Source: Clostridium fungisolvens
GTDB taxonomy: Bacteria; Bacillota; Clostridia; Clostridiales; Clostridiaceae
DNA: 64,000 nt
Direction: 5' to 3'
NCBI RefSeq assembly: GCF_014193895.1
Contig: NZ_BLZR01000001.1
Coordinates: 3,596,001 to 3,660,000, forward strand
Position 1 is the stretch's first letter; each line of letters begins with the position of its first letter. Below, piece after piece: positions 1 through 8,009 of this stretch. The notes under the pieces are model-generated. The model did not search any database. It was not told the origin of the DNA and saw nothing but the letters and a program-made list of their open reading frames with translations. Made by a program: the position numbers and the translations under genes.

Positions 1-2
1 AT

Positions 3-311
3 AAAATAGAAGAGCTAAATAAGGTAATATCTGATTTAGATAGTCAAGTAAATGCCAACAAAAGCAACTCTAATTTTAATGAACTACAATCTTTAAAATC
101 CTCCCAGGCTAATCAAATAGCTACACTAACTAAAACAATCGAAACTCTAAAAGAACAGTTAACAAGTAAAGAAAAGACTTTATCATCCATTACTCAAAAG
201 AACTTAGAACTTCTTAATCAGGTAAATAACTTGAACAGTGCTTTAGAAGAACTTAGTGCTAAGCAAAAGAGATCCTCATTTATAAAACGTATATTTAATG
301 ATGAGGATTAA
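3..311 (+). CDS. C-terminal end of a coiled-coil protein (5' truncated)
   Basis: The reading frame is open from the window edge; the first full codon is at base 3 and TAA ends at 311, leaving 102 residues. The visible part is rich in K, E, Q, N, S and L with heptad-like spacing of Leu and Ile, so it is probably a long coiled coil. It ends in a short basic and acidic tail (KRIFNDED). No catalytic motif is visible. The N-terminal part lies outside the window, so the function cannot be named. A strong palindromic terminator follows it. Confidence 0.7.
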   Translation, partial: KIEELNKVISDLDSQVNANKSNSNFNELQSLKSSQANQIATLTKTIETLKEQLTSKEKTLSSITQKNLELLNQVNNLNSALEELSAKQKRSSFIKRIFNDED

Positions 312-389
312 TTATATAGGAAATAATCTTCTTCATTTTTCAACTTTTTTATCTCATAACATGCAATTACATTTTCAACCTATAATTTA

Positions 390-427
390 GGAGGAGTATC
401 AAAGATTATAATCTTTGATACTCCTCC
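390..427. terminator. Perfect 38-bp palindrome between convergent genes
   Basis: Bases 390-408 are the exact reverse complement of 409-427 (arm begins GGAGGAGTATC). It lies between the coiled-coil gene ending at 311 and the cysteine desulfurase gene ending at 440 on the other strand, so it probably terminates both. The T-tracts on either side are short. Confidence 0.7.
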
Positions 428-439
428 AACCTTTATATA

Positions 440-1585
440 TTATATATTTTTAAGTCCATACAAATCTTTTACTGCAGACAATAATTTTTCTACGTCTTCC
501 ATTGTATTAAAATATCCAAAACTTGCTCTAACTGTACCTAAATTCTTAGTTCCTATTATATTATGAATAATAGGAGCACAGTGATATCCTGTGCGCAAGT
601 ATATATCTTTATTATTTAAAAACGCTCCTACTTCTGAGCTATCATACCCATCTACATTGAAAGAGACTACGGGACACTTCTTTTCACACTCATCTTCTCC
701 ATACATAAGAATATATGGTAGCTTTTGTAGTTCTGATGTTAGGTATAAGGCCAAATCTTGGTCATGCTTTCTTATTTCATTAAGACCTACTTTTGAAATA
801 AAATCTATTCCAGCACCAAGTCCAACGATCCCAGGAGTATTCAAGGTACCACTCTCAAATTTGTCTGGCATAAAACTTGGTTGTTCCATTATATTTGAGT
901 TACTTCCAGTGCCGCCTTCCTTAAAAGTATCAATTTTAACAGAATCTCCTATATAAAGTCCTCCAATTCCTTGTGGGCCATATAAACATTTATGGCCCGG
1001 AAATGCCATAATATCAATATTCATTTTTTTCACATCTATATTAAAAACGCCAGCTGTTTGCGCTGCATCTACAATAAATAAAAGATTATTTCCTTTTGCT
1101 ATCTTTCCTATTTCCTCAATATTTTGAACAGTGCCCAATACATTTGAGCCATGATTTATTATCAATGCCTTAGAGTTTGTTTTTATATTTTTTTGTAATT
1201 CCTCTAAATTTATATATCCTTTTTTATCAACAGAAACAATTGAGACTTCAACTCCTATTTCTTTCAATTTTCTTAAAGGTCTATATACAGAATTATGCTC
1301 AATAGAAGTTGTTATTACATGATCCCCACTCTTTAATACCCCTTTGATCGCTATATTCAACCCTTCAGTAGTATTGCTTGTAAAAATAATATTCATAATA
1401 TCATCTATATTGAATAGCTCACTTATCCTTTGTCTTGTATCAATTATTTTCATCTCACATTCCAGTGATAATTTATGTGACCCTCTTCCTGGGTTTGCAC
1501 AATATCTTTTCATGCAATTTAAAACCGAATCATAAACAGCCTCCGGCTTCGGGAAAGATGTGGCGGCATTATCTATATAAACCAT
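440..1585 (-). CDS. Cysteine desulfurase family protein (class V PLP-dependent)
   Basis: This 381-residue protein matches the NifS/SufS-like class V aminotransferases, in particular the short clostridial group of cysteine desulfurase-like proteins. Lys199 in PGHKCLYGPQG is the expected PLP Schiff-base lysine, Asp173 in VDAAQT the PLP-ring aspartate, and His97 in SIEHNSV the ring-stacking histidine. Cys336 in RTGYHCAP is at the position of the persulfide-forming cysteine. The expected reaction is removal of sulfur (or selenium) from cysteine (or selenocysteine) to give alanine and an enzyme persulfide. The start at 1585 has AGGGAGG upstream. The gene follows a DUF3343 gene by 21 bases, which suggests that protein as its acceptor. 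The substrate is not resolved from sequence. Confidence 0.85.
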   Translation of the reverse strand: MVYIDNAATSFPKPEAVYDSVLNCMKRYCANPGRGSHKLSLECEMKIIDTRQRISELFNIDDIMNIIFTSNTTEGLNIAIKGVLKSGDHVITTSIEHNSVYRPLRKLKEIGVEVSIVSVDKKGYINLEELQKNIKTNSKALIINHGSNVLGTVQNIEEIGKIAKGNNLLFIVDAAQTAGVFNIDVKKMNIDIMAFPGHKCLYGPQGIGGLYIGDSVKIDTFKEGGTGSNSNIMEQPSFMPDKFESGTLNTPGIVGLGAGIDFISKVGLNEIRKHDQDLALYLTSELQKLPYILMYGEDECEKKCPVVSFNVDGYDSSEVGAFLNNKDIYLRTGYHCAPIIHNIIGTKNLGTVRASFGYFNTMEDVEKLLSAVKDLYGLKNI

Positions 1586-1606
1586 ATTAACCTCCCTAAT
1601 ATTGCT

Positions 1607-1882
1607 TTAAATATCAAGTTCAGAGTAATAATAACGTCTTGTACTTTCGTTTAAAGTTTTTCTATATATCCCCTTAATATCAATTTTACTTTCTTTTATT
1701 TCATTTACTATGGCCTCTAAATCTTTCTCTTTAATCTCTATTGATCTAGCACAGCCTGCTGATATAGTACAAGGTGTTTGTATCATATACACATTGTATT
1801 TCTTATTTTTTAATATCTTATAGAGATTTACACTCTGACTCGCGGAAGAAAAAGCTATTATACATACATTTAAGTCTCTCAT
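1607..1882 (-). CDS. DUF3343 protein, putative S/Se carrier
   Basis: This 91-residue protein resembles DUF3343, annotated as putative Se/S carrier-like. It has a short beta-alpha fold, with Cys38 and Cys44 in the TPCTISAGCA segment, the family's conserved region. It is the first gene of a two-gene operon with the cysteine desulfurase, which supports a role in accepting or relaying sulfur or selenium from the desulfurase. AGGTGA lies just upstream of the ATG at 1882. The family is known from genome context rather than from a proven reaction, so the role is inferred. Confidence 0.75.
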   Translation of the reverse strand: MRDLNVCIIAFSSASQSVNLYKILKNKKYNVYMIQTPCTISAGCARSIEIKEKDLEAIVNEIKESKIDIKGIYRKTLNESTRRYYYSELDI

Positions 1883-2004
1883 TTAATTCACCTGCTATAA
1901 AACAATTTAATATAATATATTCTACAAAAGTTAAAAATTGCACTGAAATCTAAAAATAAAGTATATAGTATTTTTTTCAGATTTTGTTCTTACTGTGTAT
2001 ATAA

Positions 2005-2096
2005 ATGTACCACTTCGCCCCGAAATCTATTTTAAAAGACTCACGGCTTCTGGTGAGAGAATTTAAAAATATAAATTTCATCGCAAATTAGTACAT
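2005..2096. repeat. Family A palindromic repeat, copy A1
   Basis: Imperfect palindrome of about 92 bp with outer arms ATGTAC/GTACAT and a central hairpin with loop CGGCTTCTGG between TCAC and GTGA. It shares the inner segments GAAATCTATTTT and GAATTTAAAAATATAAAT with copies at 9008, 28687, 6819 and 37174. It lies between the DUF3343 gene and the gene at 2175, with no coding signal. Confidence 0.75.
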
Positions 2097-2112
2097 CCAT
2101 ATTACATTAGTA

Positions 2113-2140
2113 ACCAAAATACGACAAATATCATAATATA
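2113..2140 (+). promoter_or_regulatory. SigK-like promoter for the gene at 2175
   Basis: AC at 2113-2114, exactly 17 bases, then CATAATATA at 2132-2140. This fits the SigK pattern of AC, 16-17 bases, CATANNNTA, and overlaps the related SigE -10. It lies 34 bases before the start codon. A matching arrangement precedes the gene that starts at 3844. Confidence 0.55.
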
Positions 2141-2174
2141 TAATAGATTTGCATGAAAGGGAGGTTTTTAATTC

Positions 2175-2744
2175 ATGGCTACACCTTTTTTAATTGAGAC
2201 TCCAAGTAATTTTGCTACAATAACAGGTTCAACAAATATTACTATTCCTGTCCCTAACACTGGCGCAGGAACTCCAGTTACTATAGGAACTTTGACATTG
2301 CCTTTATCTTCTAGGAATGATGTAGTTTTTATTGAAGGTACAATTCCTTTAGTATTGTCTGTAACTTCTACTACTGCTGCTATAAACTTAGGATCTCTAG
2401 ATGTAATTTTAGAAGTGTTTAGAAGCACTACTTCAACCGCTCCAATATTTAGATCCAGACAGACTATAGTTAGTGGATTAACTGTTGCTACAGGTACTTC
2501 AACAACAATATATGATGTTCTACCTTTCCAATTTGTAGATGATCCAATTCTTCCATTATGCGGAGCCGAAGCTGATTATGTGTTTAGAATGTATGTAGTT
2601 GTATCTGGACTTACTGGTAATGGTAGCGTTACAGTAACTGTTAACAGTACTACACAAGGATTATTCTACAATATAACTGCTGAAGAAAAATTAGTTGCAG
2701 GTGCATTAGGCGATCCTATAATACCTGAAACTATTACACCATAA
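2175..2744 (+). CDS. Probable spore-surface (exosporium-like) beta-rich protein
   Basis: This 189-residue protein has no signal peptide and is very rich in Thr, Ser, Val and Ile, in short alternating stretches typical of beta-sandwich surface proteins. It contains one Cys (in PLCGAEADY) and no catalytic motif. The composition and the central VFRMYVVVSGL-type strands recall C-terminal beta domains of exosporium proteins, but I do not recognise a named family. A SigK-like promoter at 2113-2140, GGGAGG before the ATG and a strong terminator after it suggest a single-gene unit expressed late in the mother cell. The spore role is inferred from promoter and composition. Confidence 0.6.
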   Translation: MATPFLIETPSNFATITGSTNITIPVPNTGAGTPVTIGTLTLPLSSRNDVVFIEGTIPLVLSVTSTTAAINLGSLDVILEVFRSTTSTAPIFRSRQTIVSGLTVATGTSTTIYDVLPFQFVDDPILPLCGAEADYVFRMYVVVSGLTGNGSVTVTVNSTTQGLFYNITAEEKLVAGALGDPIIPETITP

Positions 2745-2751
2745 TTTTATA

Positions 2752-2778
2752 GGGACTGCCTCTTGGCAGCCCTTTTTT
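2752..2778 (+). terminator. Rho-independent terminator of the gene at 2175
   Basis: Hairpin GGGACTGCC-TCTT-GGCAGCCC with one bulged A, followed by six T residues, 8 bases after the stop codon. Confidence 0.85.
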
Positions 2779-2931
2779 ACTGTGAATAAAATATACAGTC
2801 TTTATGCCAGATAAATCAAGGTATTTAGATAACCTTACAATTTTTTAAAGGTATATAGTAAAAATATAGCCTAATAGCTAAAATTATATTGGACTTATCT
2901 CCTATATATTAGCTTTTTTAATTTTATATAC

Positions 2932-2972
2932 AAATAGTGCCAACATATCCTGAAATATGTTGGCACTATTTA
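2932..2972 (-). terminator. Terminator of the gene ending at 2984
   Basis: A 16-bp stem (AATAGTGCCAACATAT with its complement) closes a six-base loop just past the stop codon of the minus-strand gene. The T-tract is modest, but the stem is strong. Confidence 0.7.
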
Positions 2973-2983
2973 TTCTATTTATT

Positions 2984-3844
2984 CTATAAAGTTGTTGGTG
3001 GGTCAAAATCTTCAAATGGGAATGGCAAGCTGTTAAAGAATTCACATGGATCTCCTGTAACAGGTTCACATTCTGGTATATCACAGTCTCCACTTGAACT
3101 AACTGTCATGTTAACTATTCTGTAAAGTTTAATAATTGTAAATAAACCTATAACAACATCAGCATGATATTCAATTGTTCCTGGAGCATTTTCATAAACT
3201 CCAATTACAGGTTGCTGTAATGGATTAGCAATAGCTTGAACAAGTGCGTATGGAAGGTTGCCATAGTTTACATTTACTGTTTGTGGGCTGTATAAAGTAT
3301 TAGCTGTAGTAATTGTTTGTTCACTAGCTTCTCCACCGAATAGACACAAAGTCTTTGTGTAAGTTGTGAAAGCACAAATATTAGTAATTGCAGTTGGTGG
3401 TTCTCCTGTTACAGTAAGAGTAACTGGTATTGCAGTTCCAGTGGCATCAAGCAAATTGATTACATACGTAAAAGTATATACTATTGTTACGTCATAAAAT
3501 CCTTCTTGTCCAAATGCGCTTGGGTTAACTGTAACTCTTATGTCAGATACTCTGAATGATCCTGGCACAATCCTAACTGTAGCTACTGAGCTATTGAAAG
3601 CAATTATCTCACCTGGAGTGATAGGTCCTCCAACTATTACACTACCATTGATACTTCCTGCTTCTCCTAATCTAGATGAACTTATTTCTATTGCTCCTGG
3701 AGGTGGTGTTAAAACTGTGCTATCAAATGGTCTCAAGCAATCTTGTTGTCTACATTTCCCGTATACTCTCTGAGCTATTATACATTCATCGCTTATTGGT
3801 GAAGGGCATGGAGCCATTCCTTTTACCTCGAAATTTTCTTGCAT
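2984..3844 (-). CDS. Probable spore coat/exosporium protein with Cys-rich N-terminus
   Basis: This 286-residue protein starts with a Cys-containing segment (CPSPISDECI, then KCRQQDCLRPFDS) and continues as Thr/Val/Ile-rich beta structure. Two further Cys pairs lie in the middle (ICAF, LCLFGG), and an acidic Cys-rich tail (CDIPECEP, DPCEF) follows. The VYGKCRQQDCL-type motif recurs, from memory, in uncharacterised clostridial spore-associated proteins. No signal peptide or enzymatic motif is seen. GGAGG precedes the ATG, and a SigK-like promoter lies at 3887-3913. The cysteines could cross-link it into the coat. It is encoded opposite the gene at 2175, which has the same promoter type. Confidence 0.6.
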   Translation of the reverse strand: MQENFEVKGMAPCPSPISDECIIAQRVYGKCRQQDCLRPFDSTVLTPPPGAIEISSSRLGEAGSINGSVIVGGPITPGEIIAFNSSVATVRIVPGSFRVSDIRVTVNPSAFGQEGFYDVTIVYTFTYVINLLDATGTAIPVTLTVTGEPPTAITNICAFTTYTKTLCLFGGEASEQTITTANTLYSPQTVNVNYGNLPYALVQAIANPLQQPVIGVYENAPGTIEYHADVVIGLFTIIKLYRIVNMTVSSSGDCDIPECEPVTGDPCEFFNSLPFPFEDFDPPTTL

Positions 3845-3886
3845 AACATATCCTCCTATTCCATTTTACGTTAGACACTTCAATAA

Positions 3887-3913
3887 TATATTATGTTGCT
3901 AATATAAAAGTGT
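3887..3913 (-). promoter_or_regulatory. SigK-like promoter for the gene starting at 3844
   Basis: On the minus strand AC (3913-3912) is followed after 16 bases by CATAATATA (3895-3887), identical to the -10 element at 2132. It lies about 43 bases before the start codon. Confidence 0.5.
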
Positions 3914-4186
3914 TCTTAATTACCTTGTGATATAGCACAATTTTGCTAATTTTTTTATATTTTCTTCAATTTGTTTAGATAATCAGTTAACCGTAAAAAG
4001 ATTTTTGCAAATTATTAAATATTGTGAATAAATATGTCATCATTTAAGACTTTTTTATACAGTAAATTCCTACTGAATTAACCCTTGCATATAATTACTT
4101 AATCGTTCGGTATATAATATTCAATAGCACCACAATTTGCTATCCAAAATTCATAAAAATATGAAGTTTTTTATAAATTTAAAAAA
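3914..4186. other. A+T-rich intergenic stretch, nothing recognised
   Basis: No ORF with a ribosome binding site, no strong hairpin and no repeat-family member was seen here. It separates the spore-surface gene promoter from the msrA terminator. Confidence 0.5.
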
Positions 4187-4236
4187 ATAAAGTCCACTAC
4201 CAACTCTATTTTCTAGAATCGATAGTAAACTTTAAA
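4187..4236 (-). terminator. Terminator of msrA
   Basis: An interrupted hairpin pairs AAAGTTTACTATC with GGTAGTGGACTTT on the minus strand, then ATTTTTTT. It lies 13 bases past the msrA stop codon. Confidence 0.65.
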
Positions 4237-4248
4237 TAAGTTAGCTTA

Positions 4249-4722
4249 TTAATCTAATTTTATGTGGCAATAACCGCCTGGGTTTTTCTTTAAATATTTT
4301 TGATGATATTCCTCTGCATCATAAAAACATTTTAGTGGCATTATTTCAGTCACAATAGGTTTATCATAATTTTCTTGCTGTTCTTGCTTACTTTGCTCAA
4401 TCACTTTCAAATCATCTTTATCAATATAGTAAATTCCAGTTCTATATTGATGTCCTATATCATTTCCTTGCCTGTTAATTACTGTTGGTTCTACTATACT
4501 CCAATATTCATCTAGTAGCTGATTTAAAGATATGTTTTCTTCATCGTACTTTACATAACAAGCTTCTGCATGACCAGTAGTTCCTGTACATACTTGTTCA
4601 TAAGTAGGATCATTTTTTTCTCCATTTGCATATCCAACTTTAGTTTCTTTCACACCATCTTTTCTAGACATGAATTCTTCTACGCCCCAAAAGCATCCAC
4701 CTGCAAACACTATTTCTTTCAT
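4249..4722 (-). CDS. msrA: Peptide-methionine (S)-S-oxide reductase MsrA
   Basis: The 157-residue product starts MKEIVFAGGCFWG; Cys10 in GCFWG is the catalytic cysteine. GYANG, HAE and GHQYRTGIYY are further MsrA signatures. It reduces methionine-S-sulfoxide in oxidised proteins. A longer frame begins at 4770, but AAGGAGG at 4731-4737 sits correctly only for the ATG at 4722, which also gives the standard N-terminus. There is no MsrB domain fusion and it appears monocistronic. Confidence 0.93.
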   Translation of the reverse strand: MKEIVFAGGCFWGVEEFMSRKDGVKETKVGYANGEKNDPTYEQVCTGTTGHAEACYVKYDEENISLNQLLDEYWSIVEPTVINRQGNDIGHQYRTGIYYIDKDDLKVIEQSKQEQQENYDKPIVTEIMPLKCFYDAEEYHQKYLKKNPGGYCHIKLD

Positions 4723-4990
4723 ATATATAACCTCCTTATTCCTATATTTTATATAGGATTTTCTGCACAATTCTAATTTATACCCAATTCACTAAATTAC
4801 AAAAACAACTTGTAGTTAATATTAGTTAATTATAATTATATTTTATCAAAATATACCTATAATACAATATTTTAATTATTTATTTATATTTTTTCGACTT
4901 TTTTCTATTTCAAATTACACTTTTCTTGCATATATGTATAAGAGAGAAATAATTACTTAAAGACTATTTCTTTACTAAGGAGGTTTTTTT

Positions 4991-5839
4991 ATGCTACATC
5001 ATAGATTAGGCTGGATTCCTGACTACAATGACATAAATGATTATACAGAGGATACCCCTGAAGTCAAAGCTATTTTAAACAACATTTATTCATCAAGTAA
5101 AAAAACTGAAGACAATCTCCCAAGTTTTATAGACCTCAGAAAATGGTGTTCACCAATAAAAAATCAAGAACTACTCAATTCTTCCACTGCTGAAGCATTA
5201 GTAAGTCTAATTGAATATTTTGAAAATAGGTTGTTCGGAAAAAACTCTGATGGTTCATCACTTTTTGTTTATAAAAATTCTAGGTCCCTTTTGGGGAACA
5301 TTGGAGATACTGGTGTATCATTTCGATGCGCACTAAACTCCTTAATCCAATTTGGTATGCCTCCTGAAAGATATTATTCCATAAGCTCTGCTCAAATTGA
5401 TGAAGAACCAAAGGCCTTTTGTTATGGTTTTAGAGATAAATATAAAGATTTGATTTTTTTCAAACTGGATATAAATAAGGATTCAGAGAATCTTCTCAAA
5501 AGGGTTAAAGAACTATTATATTTACAGCTTCCATGTATCTTTGGTTTTTCCGTATACGACTGCATAGACTTCGCCGAAAAATCAGGAGAGATATTATTTC
5601 CAACTATCCATAATCAACTAATTGGTGGACATTCAGTTATGGCTGTAGGTTATGATGATAAATACTGTGCAATTAATAAGTTAACTGGACATTCTAGCTC
5701 AGGAGCTTTAATAATAAGAAATTCCTGGGGCGAAAACTGGGGTGAAGATGGTTATGGTTATCTTCCTTACGAATATATATTAAAAGGATTAGCCAGTGAT
5801 TTTTGGTATGTTCTAAACAAGGACTGGCTTTTTAAATAA
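4991..5839 (+). CDS. Papain-fold (C1A) protein with Ser in place of the catalytic Cys
   Basis: This 282-residue protein has the layout of clostridial C1A peptidases. A PSFIDLRKWCSPIKNQ segment leads into the active-site helix, His214 lies in GGHSVMAVGYDD, Asn244 in IIRNSWGENWGEDGYGY. Gln59 of the oxyanion hole is present. The active-site position that normally reads GSCTA or GSCWA is NSSTA here, with Ser65 (TCC, 5183-5185) in place of Cys. There is no signal peptide or prodomain. It may be a pseudopeptidase with a binding role, or a serine-type variant as discussed for SERA and silicatein proteins. AAGGAGG precedes the ATG and a terminator follows. A spore-related role is possible from the neighbours only. 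Confidence 0.8.
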   Translation: MLHHRLGWIPDYNDINDYTEDTPEVKAILNNIYSSSKKTEDNLPSFIDLRKWCSPIKNQELLNSSTAEALVSLIEYFENRLFGKNSDGSSLFVYKNSRSLLGNIGDTGVSFRCALNSLIQFGMPPERYYSISSAQIDEEPKAFCYGFRDKYKDLIFFKLDINKDSENLLKRVKELLYLQLPCIFGFSVYDCIDFAEKSGEILFPTIHNQLIGGHSVMAVGYDDKYCAINKLTGHSSSGALIIRNSWGENWGEDGYGYLPYEYILKGLASDFWYVLNKDWLFK

Positions 5840-5877
5840 ACTTATATAACCTTATTATAGAAAAACTATGTTGTACT

Positions 5878-5920
5878 TGTTCGAAAATCATGTTATTTAC
5901 TGATTTTCGAACATTTATAA
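5878..5920 (+). terminator. Terminator of the papain-like gene
   Basis: Hairpin with 13-bp arms (TGTTCGAAAATCA and its complement), a 10-base loop and a T-rich tail, about 40 bases after the stop codon. Confidence 0.75.
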
Positions 5921-6087
5921 ATTCTAGGTTTGAAAAATATGAATTGGTATATGTAAATTTAAGCTTAAGTTTTGAATAATAACTTTTTCAAGAAGCCTAC
6001 TTTTATTTTAATTTATACCATCCAATTTCTGTAACACATATCTATTCTCTCCAATATATTAAAATTAAGTCACAAAGGAGGGATAAC

Positions 6088-6711
6088 ATGAATTTACTTG
6101 CAATAATACTATTTGTTTTTACAAGTAGTATCGATAACTTTACTGTAGCTCTCGCCTATGGAGTAAAGAATATAAAGATAAGTTTTTTTAGTAATTTAGT
6201 CATAAGCGTAGTTTCTTCCTTAGGTACATTTATATCGATGTCTCTAGGTTTAGCTCTTGCAAATCTACTTGCTCCCCATACAGCCAATATTATCGGTAGT
6301 ACTATTTTATTGCTAATTGGATTATGGTTTTTATATGATTATTATAGATCCATTAAAAACATAAAATCAATGAACCAATCAGATTCTAGTAGTAAAAGAA
6401 GTTGCATGAATCTACTGGATAATCCTGAAGTAGCTGATTTTGATCACTCTGGTACAATAGATTTAAAGGAATCCTTTTCGCTATCTGTAGCATTAGCAAT
6501 TAATAATGTAGGACTTGGCATTGGTGGAAGCATAGCAGGTTTAGATATTATTAGAACCACCTTATTTACCTTTATCTTTAGTATAATTGTTATTCCAATT
6601 GGTATGTTTTTAGGTAACAAGTTCCTAGCAAAAAAATTAGGTAGTACAGCTCCATTAATTTCAGCATTAATATTAATAGCTTTAGGATTATTTGAACTTG
6701 TATTAAATTGA
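6088..6711 (+). CDS. ytaF: Sporulation membrane protein YtaF (MntP-like fold)
   Basis: A 207-residue membrane protein with about six hydrophobic segments arranged as two halves around a hydrophilic loop. The halves begin SSIDNFTVALAYG and LSVALAINNVGLGIGG, the pattern of YtaF and the related manganese exporter family MntP. The loop contains NPEVADFDHSGTIDLKES, an EF-hand-like acidic segment typical of YtaF. The protein is associated with sporulation; its transported substrate is not established. AAAGGAGGG precedes the ATG and a hairpin follows the stop. It stands alone. Confidence 0.82.
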   Translation: MNLLAIILFVFTSSIDNFTVALAYGVKNIKISFFSNLVISVVSSLGTFISMSLGLALANLLAPHTANIIGSTILLLIGLWFLYDYYRSIKNIKSMNQSDSSSKRSCMNLLDNPEVADFDHSGTIDLKESFSLSVALAINNVGLGIGGSIAGLDIIRTTLFTFIFSIIVIPIGMFLGNKFLAKKLGSTAPLISALILIALGLFELVLN

Positions 6712-6756
6712 GAAGATAAAACCCACAAGTTTTTAACAGATAATAATATACTCCCA

Positions 6757-6804
6757 AATAATAAAACACCAATTTAAAACTTTTTTAAATTGATGTTTTA
6801 TTAT
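6757..6804 (+). terminator. Hairpin downstream of ytaF
   Basis: Long A+T-rich stem (AATAATAAAACA with its complement, with extra AAATT pairing inside) about 45 bases after the ytaF stop. A terminator is likely, although the T-tract lies partly inside the stem. Confidence 0.5.
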
Positions 6805-6818
6805 TCATTAAATTATAA

Positions 6819-6911
6819 ATGAACCACTTCATAATTAAATTTATATTTTTAAATTCTCCTCTCAGAACCCAGAGGAGTTTTGAAAATAGATTTCGGATTG
6901 AAGTGTTTCAT
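6819..6911. repeat. Family A palindromic repeat, copy A3
   Basis: About 93 bp with outer arms ATGAACCACTTC/GAAGTGTTTCAT and a central hairpin CTCCTCTCAGAACCCAGAGGAG. It is almost identical to the copy at 37174 and shares AAATTTATATTTTTAAATTCTC and TAGATTTCGG blocks with the other copies. Its right end abuts the stop of the oxidoreductase gene at 6914. Confidence 0.78.
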
Positions 6912-6913
6912 CT

Positions 6914-7900
6914 TTATTTATTATCAGCAGGGAACTTGACACCTGTTTGACTTCTTATCTCGTCTACTACCTTCATCACATTTAGAGAATGTTCGTGTGA
7001 ATTAACCTTTGATTCGAATTTTCCTTCATTTATGAGGTTAATAAATTCCTCTGCCTCATAAAACATATTATCTTCTATCTGAGGTACAGTCAAAACTTCT
7101 CTTTCACCATTCCTATAAACTATTTCAATATTTTCTGGAGACCCTATCTTGTCTATAATCATTGTTCCATTCTCACCTTGTATCTCACTTGGTGAATAAG
7201 AATATGCTATCTTTGAGTGCATTACAACAGCATCCATATCATCATATTTTGCTAGCACCGAGCCTTCTCCATCTACCCCTGACTTAAGAAGATACGCAGA
7301 TGCAGTTATTTGTTTTGGAATCCCAAAAAGCTTTATCATTGGGTGAATACAGTATATTCCTATATCCATGATTGATCCATTTGAGAAACTTGCATCGAAA
7401 GTATTAACTCTTGTTCCGGATTTATAAGTATCATATCTCGATGAGTACTGACAATAATTTCCTAAATATCTTCTTATTTTACCTAACTTATATATATTTT
7501 CTTCTATAACTTTAAAATTGGGTAAGAAGTGTGATTTTAAAGCTTCCATCAATACAACCTTGTTCTTTATTGCCTCTTTTATCATAACTTCCACTTCCTT
7601 TGAGTTAGAAGCAAAGGCCTTTTCACATATTACATGTTTTTTATTCTTAAGAAATATTATTGACTGTTCGTAGTGTAATGAATTAGGACTTGCTATATAT
7701 ACTGCATCTATAACATCACTTTGAGCCATTTCTTCTAACGACGTAAAATATGTTATTCCATCATATCTTTTACCAAATTCTTTAGCTTTCTCTAAATCAC
7801 GAGAATAAACAGCTGATAGCTTAAAATCATTTACATTACTAGCCCCTTTAATAAATGCGTGAGTTATCCAACTTGTACCTATAACACCAAATCTAATCAT
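6914..7900 (-). CDS. Gfo/Idh/MocA family oxidoreductase
   Basis: This 328-residue protein starts with a Rossmann nucleotide-binding motif (IRFGVIGTSWI). The family signature comes next: AVYIASPNSLHYEQ, then the catalytic-lysine segment HVICEKAFAS (EKP in most members, EKA here). The C-terminal alpha/beta substrate domain contains SIMDIGIYCIHPM. Members oxidise or reduce sugars, inositols or related compounds with NAD(P). The substrate cannot be assigned, and the neighbours give no pathway hint. GGAGG lies upstream of the ATG at 7900. Confidence 0.85.
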   Translation of the reverse strand: MIRFGVIGTSWITHAFIKGASNVNDFKLSAVYSRDLEKAKEFGKRYDGITYFTSLEEMAQSDVIDAVYIASPNSLHYEQSIIFLKNKKHVICEKAFASNSKEVEVMIKEAIKNKVVLMEALKSHFLPNFKVIEENIYKLGKIRRYLGNYCQYSSRYDTYKSGTRVNTFDASFSNGSIMDIGIYCIHPMIKLFGIPKQITASAYLLKSGVDGEGSVLAKYDDMDAVVMHSKIAYSYSPSEIQGENGTMIIDKIGSPENIEIVYRNGEREVLTVPQIEDNMFYEAEEFINLINEGKFESKVNSHEHSLNVMKVVDEIRSQTGVKFPADNK

Positions 7901-8009
7901 ACTTTCCTCCTAATGTGAGAATAATATTAGAGAATCCAACATTATTACAATCTAATCATATAATTGTATATTAAAACAATTGTAATATTAATAGTACAGC
8001 ATTTCAACT

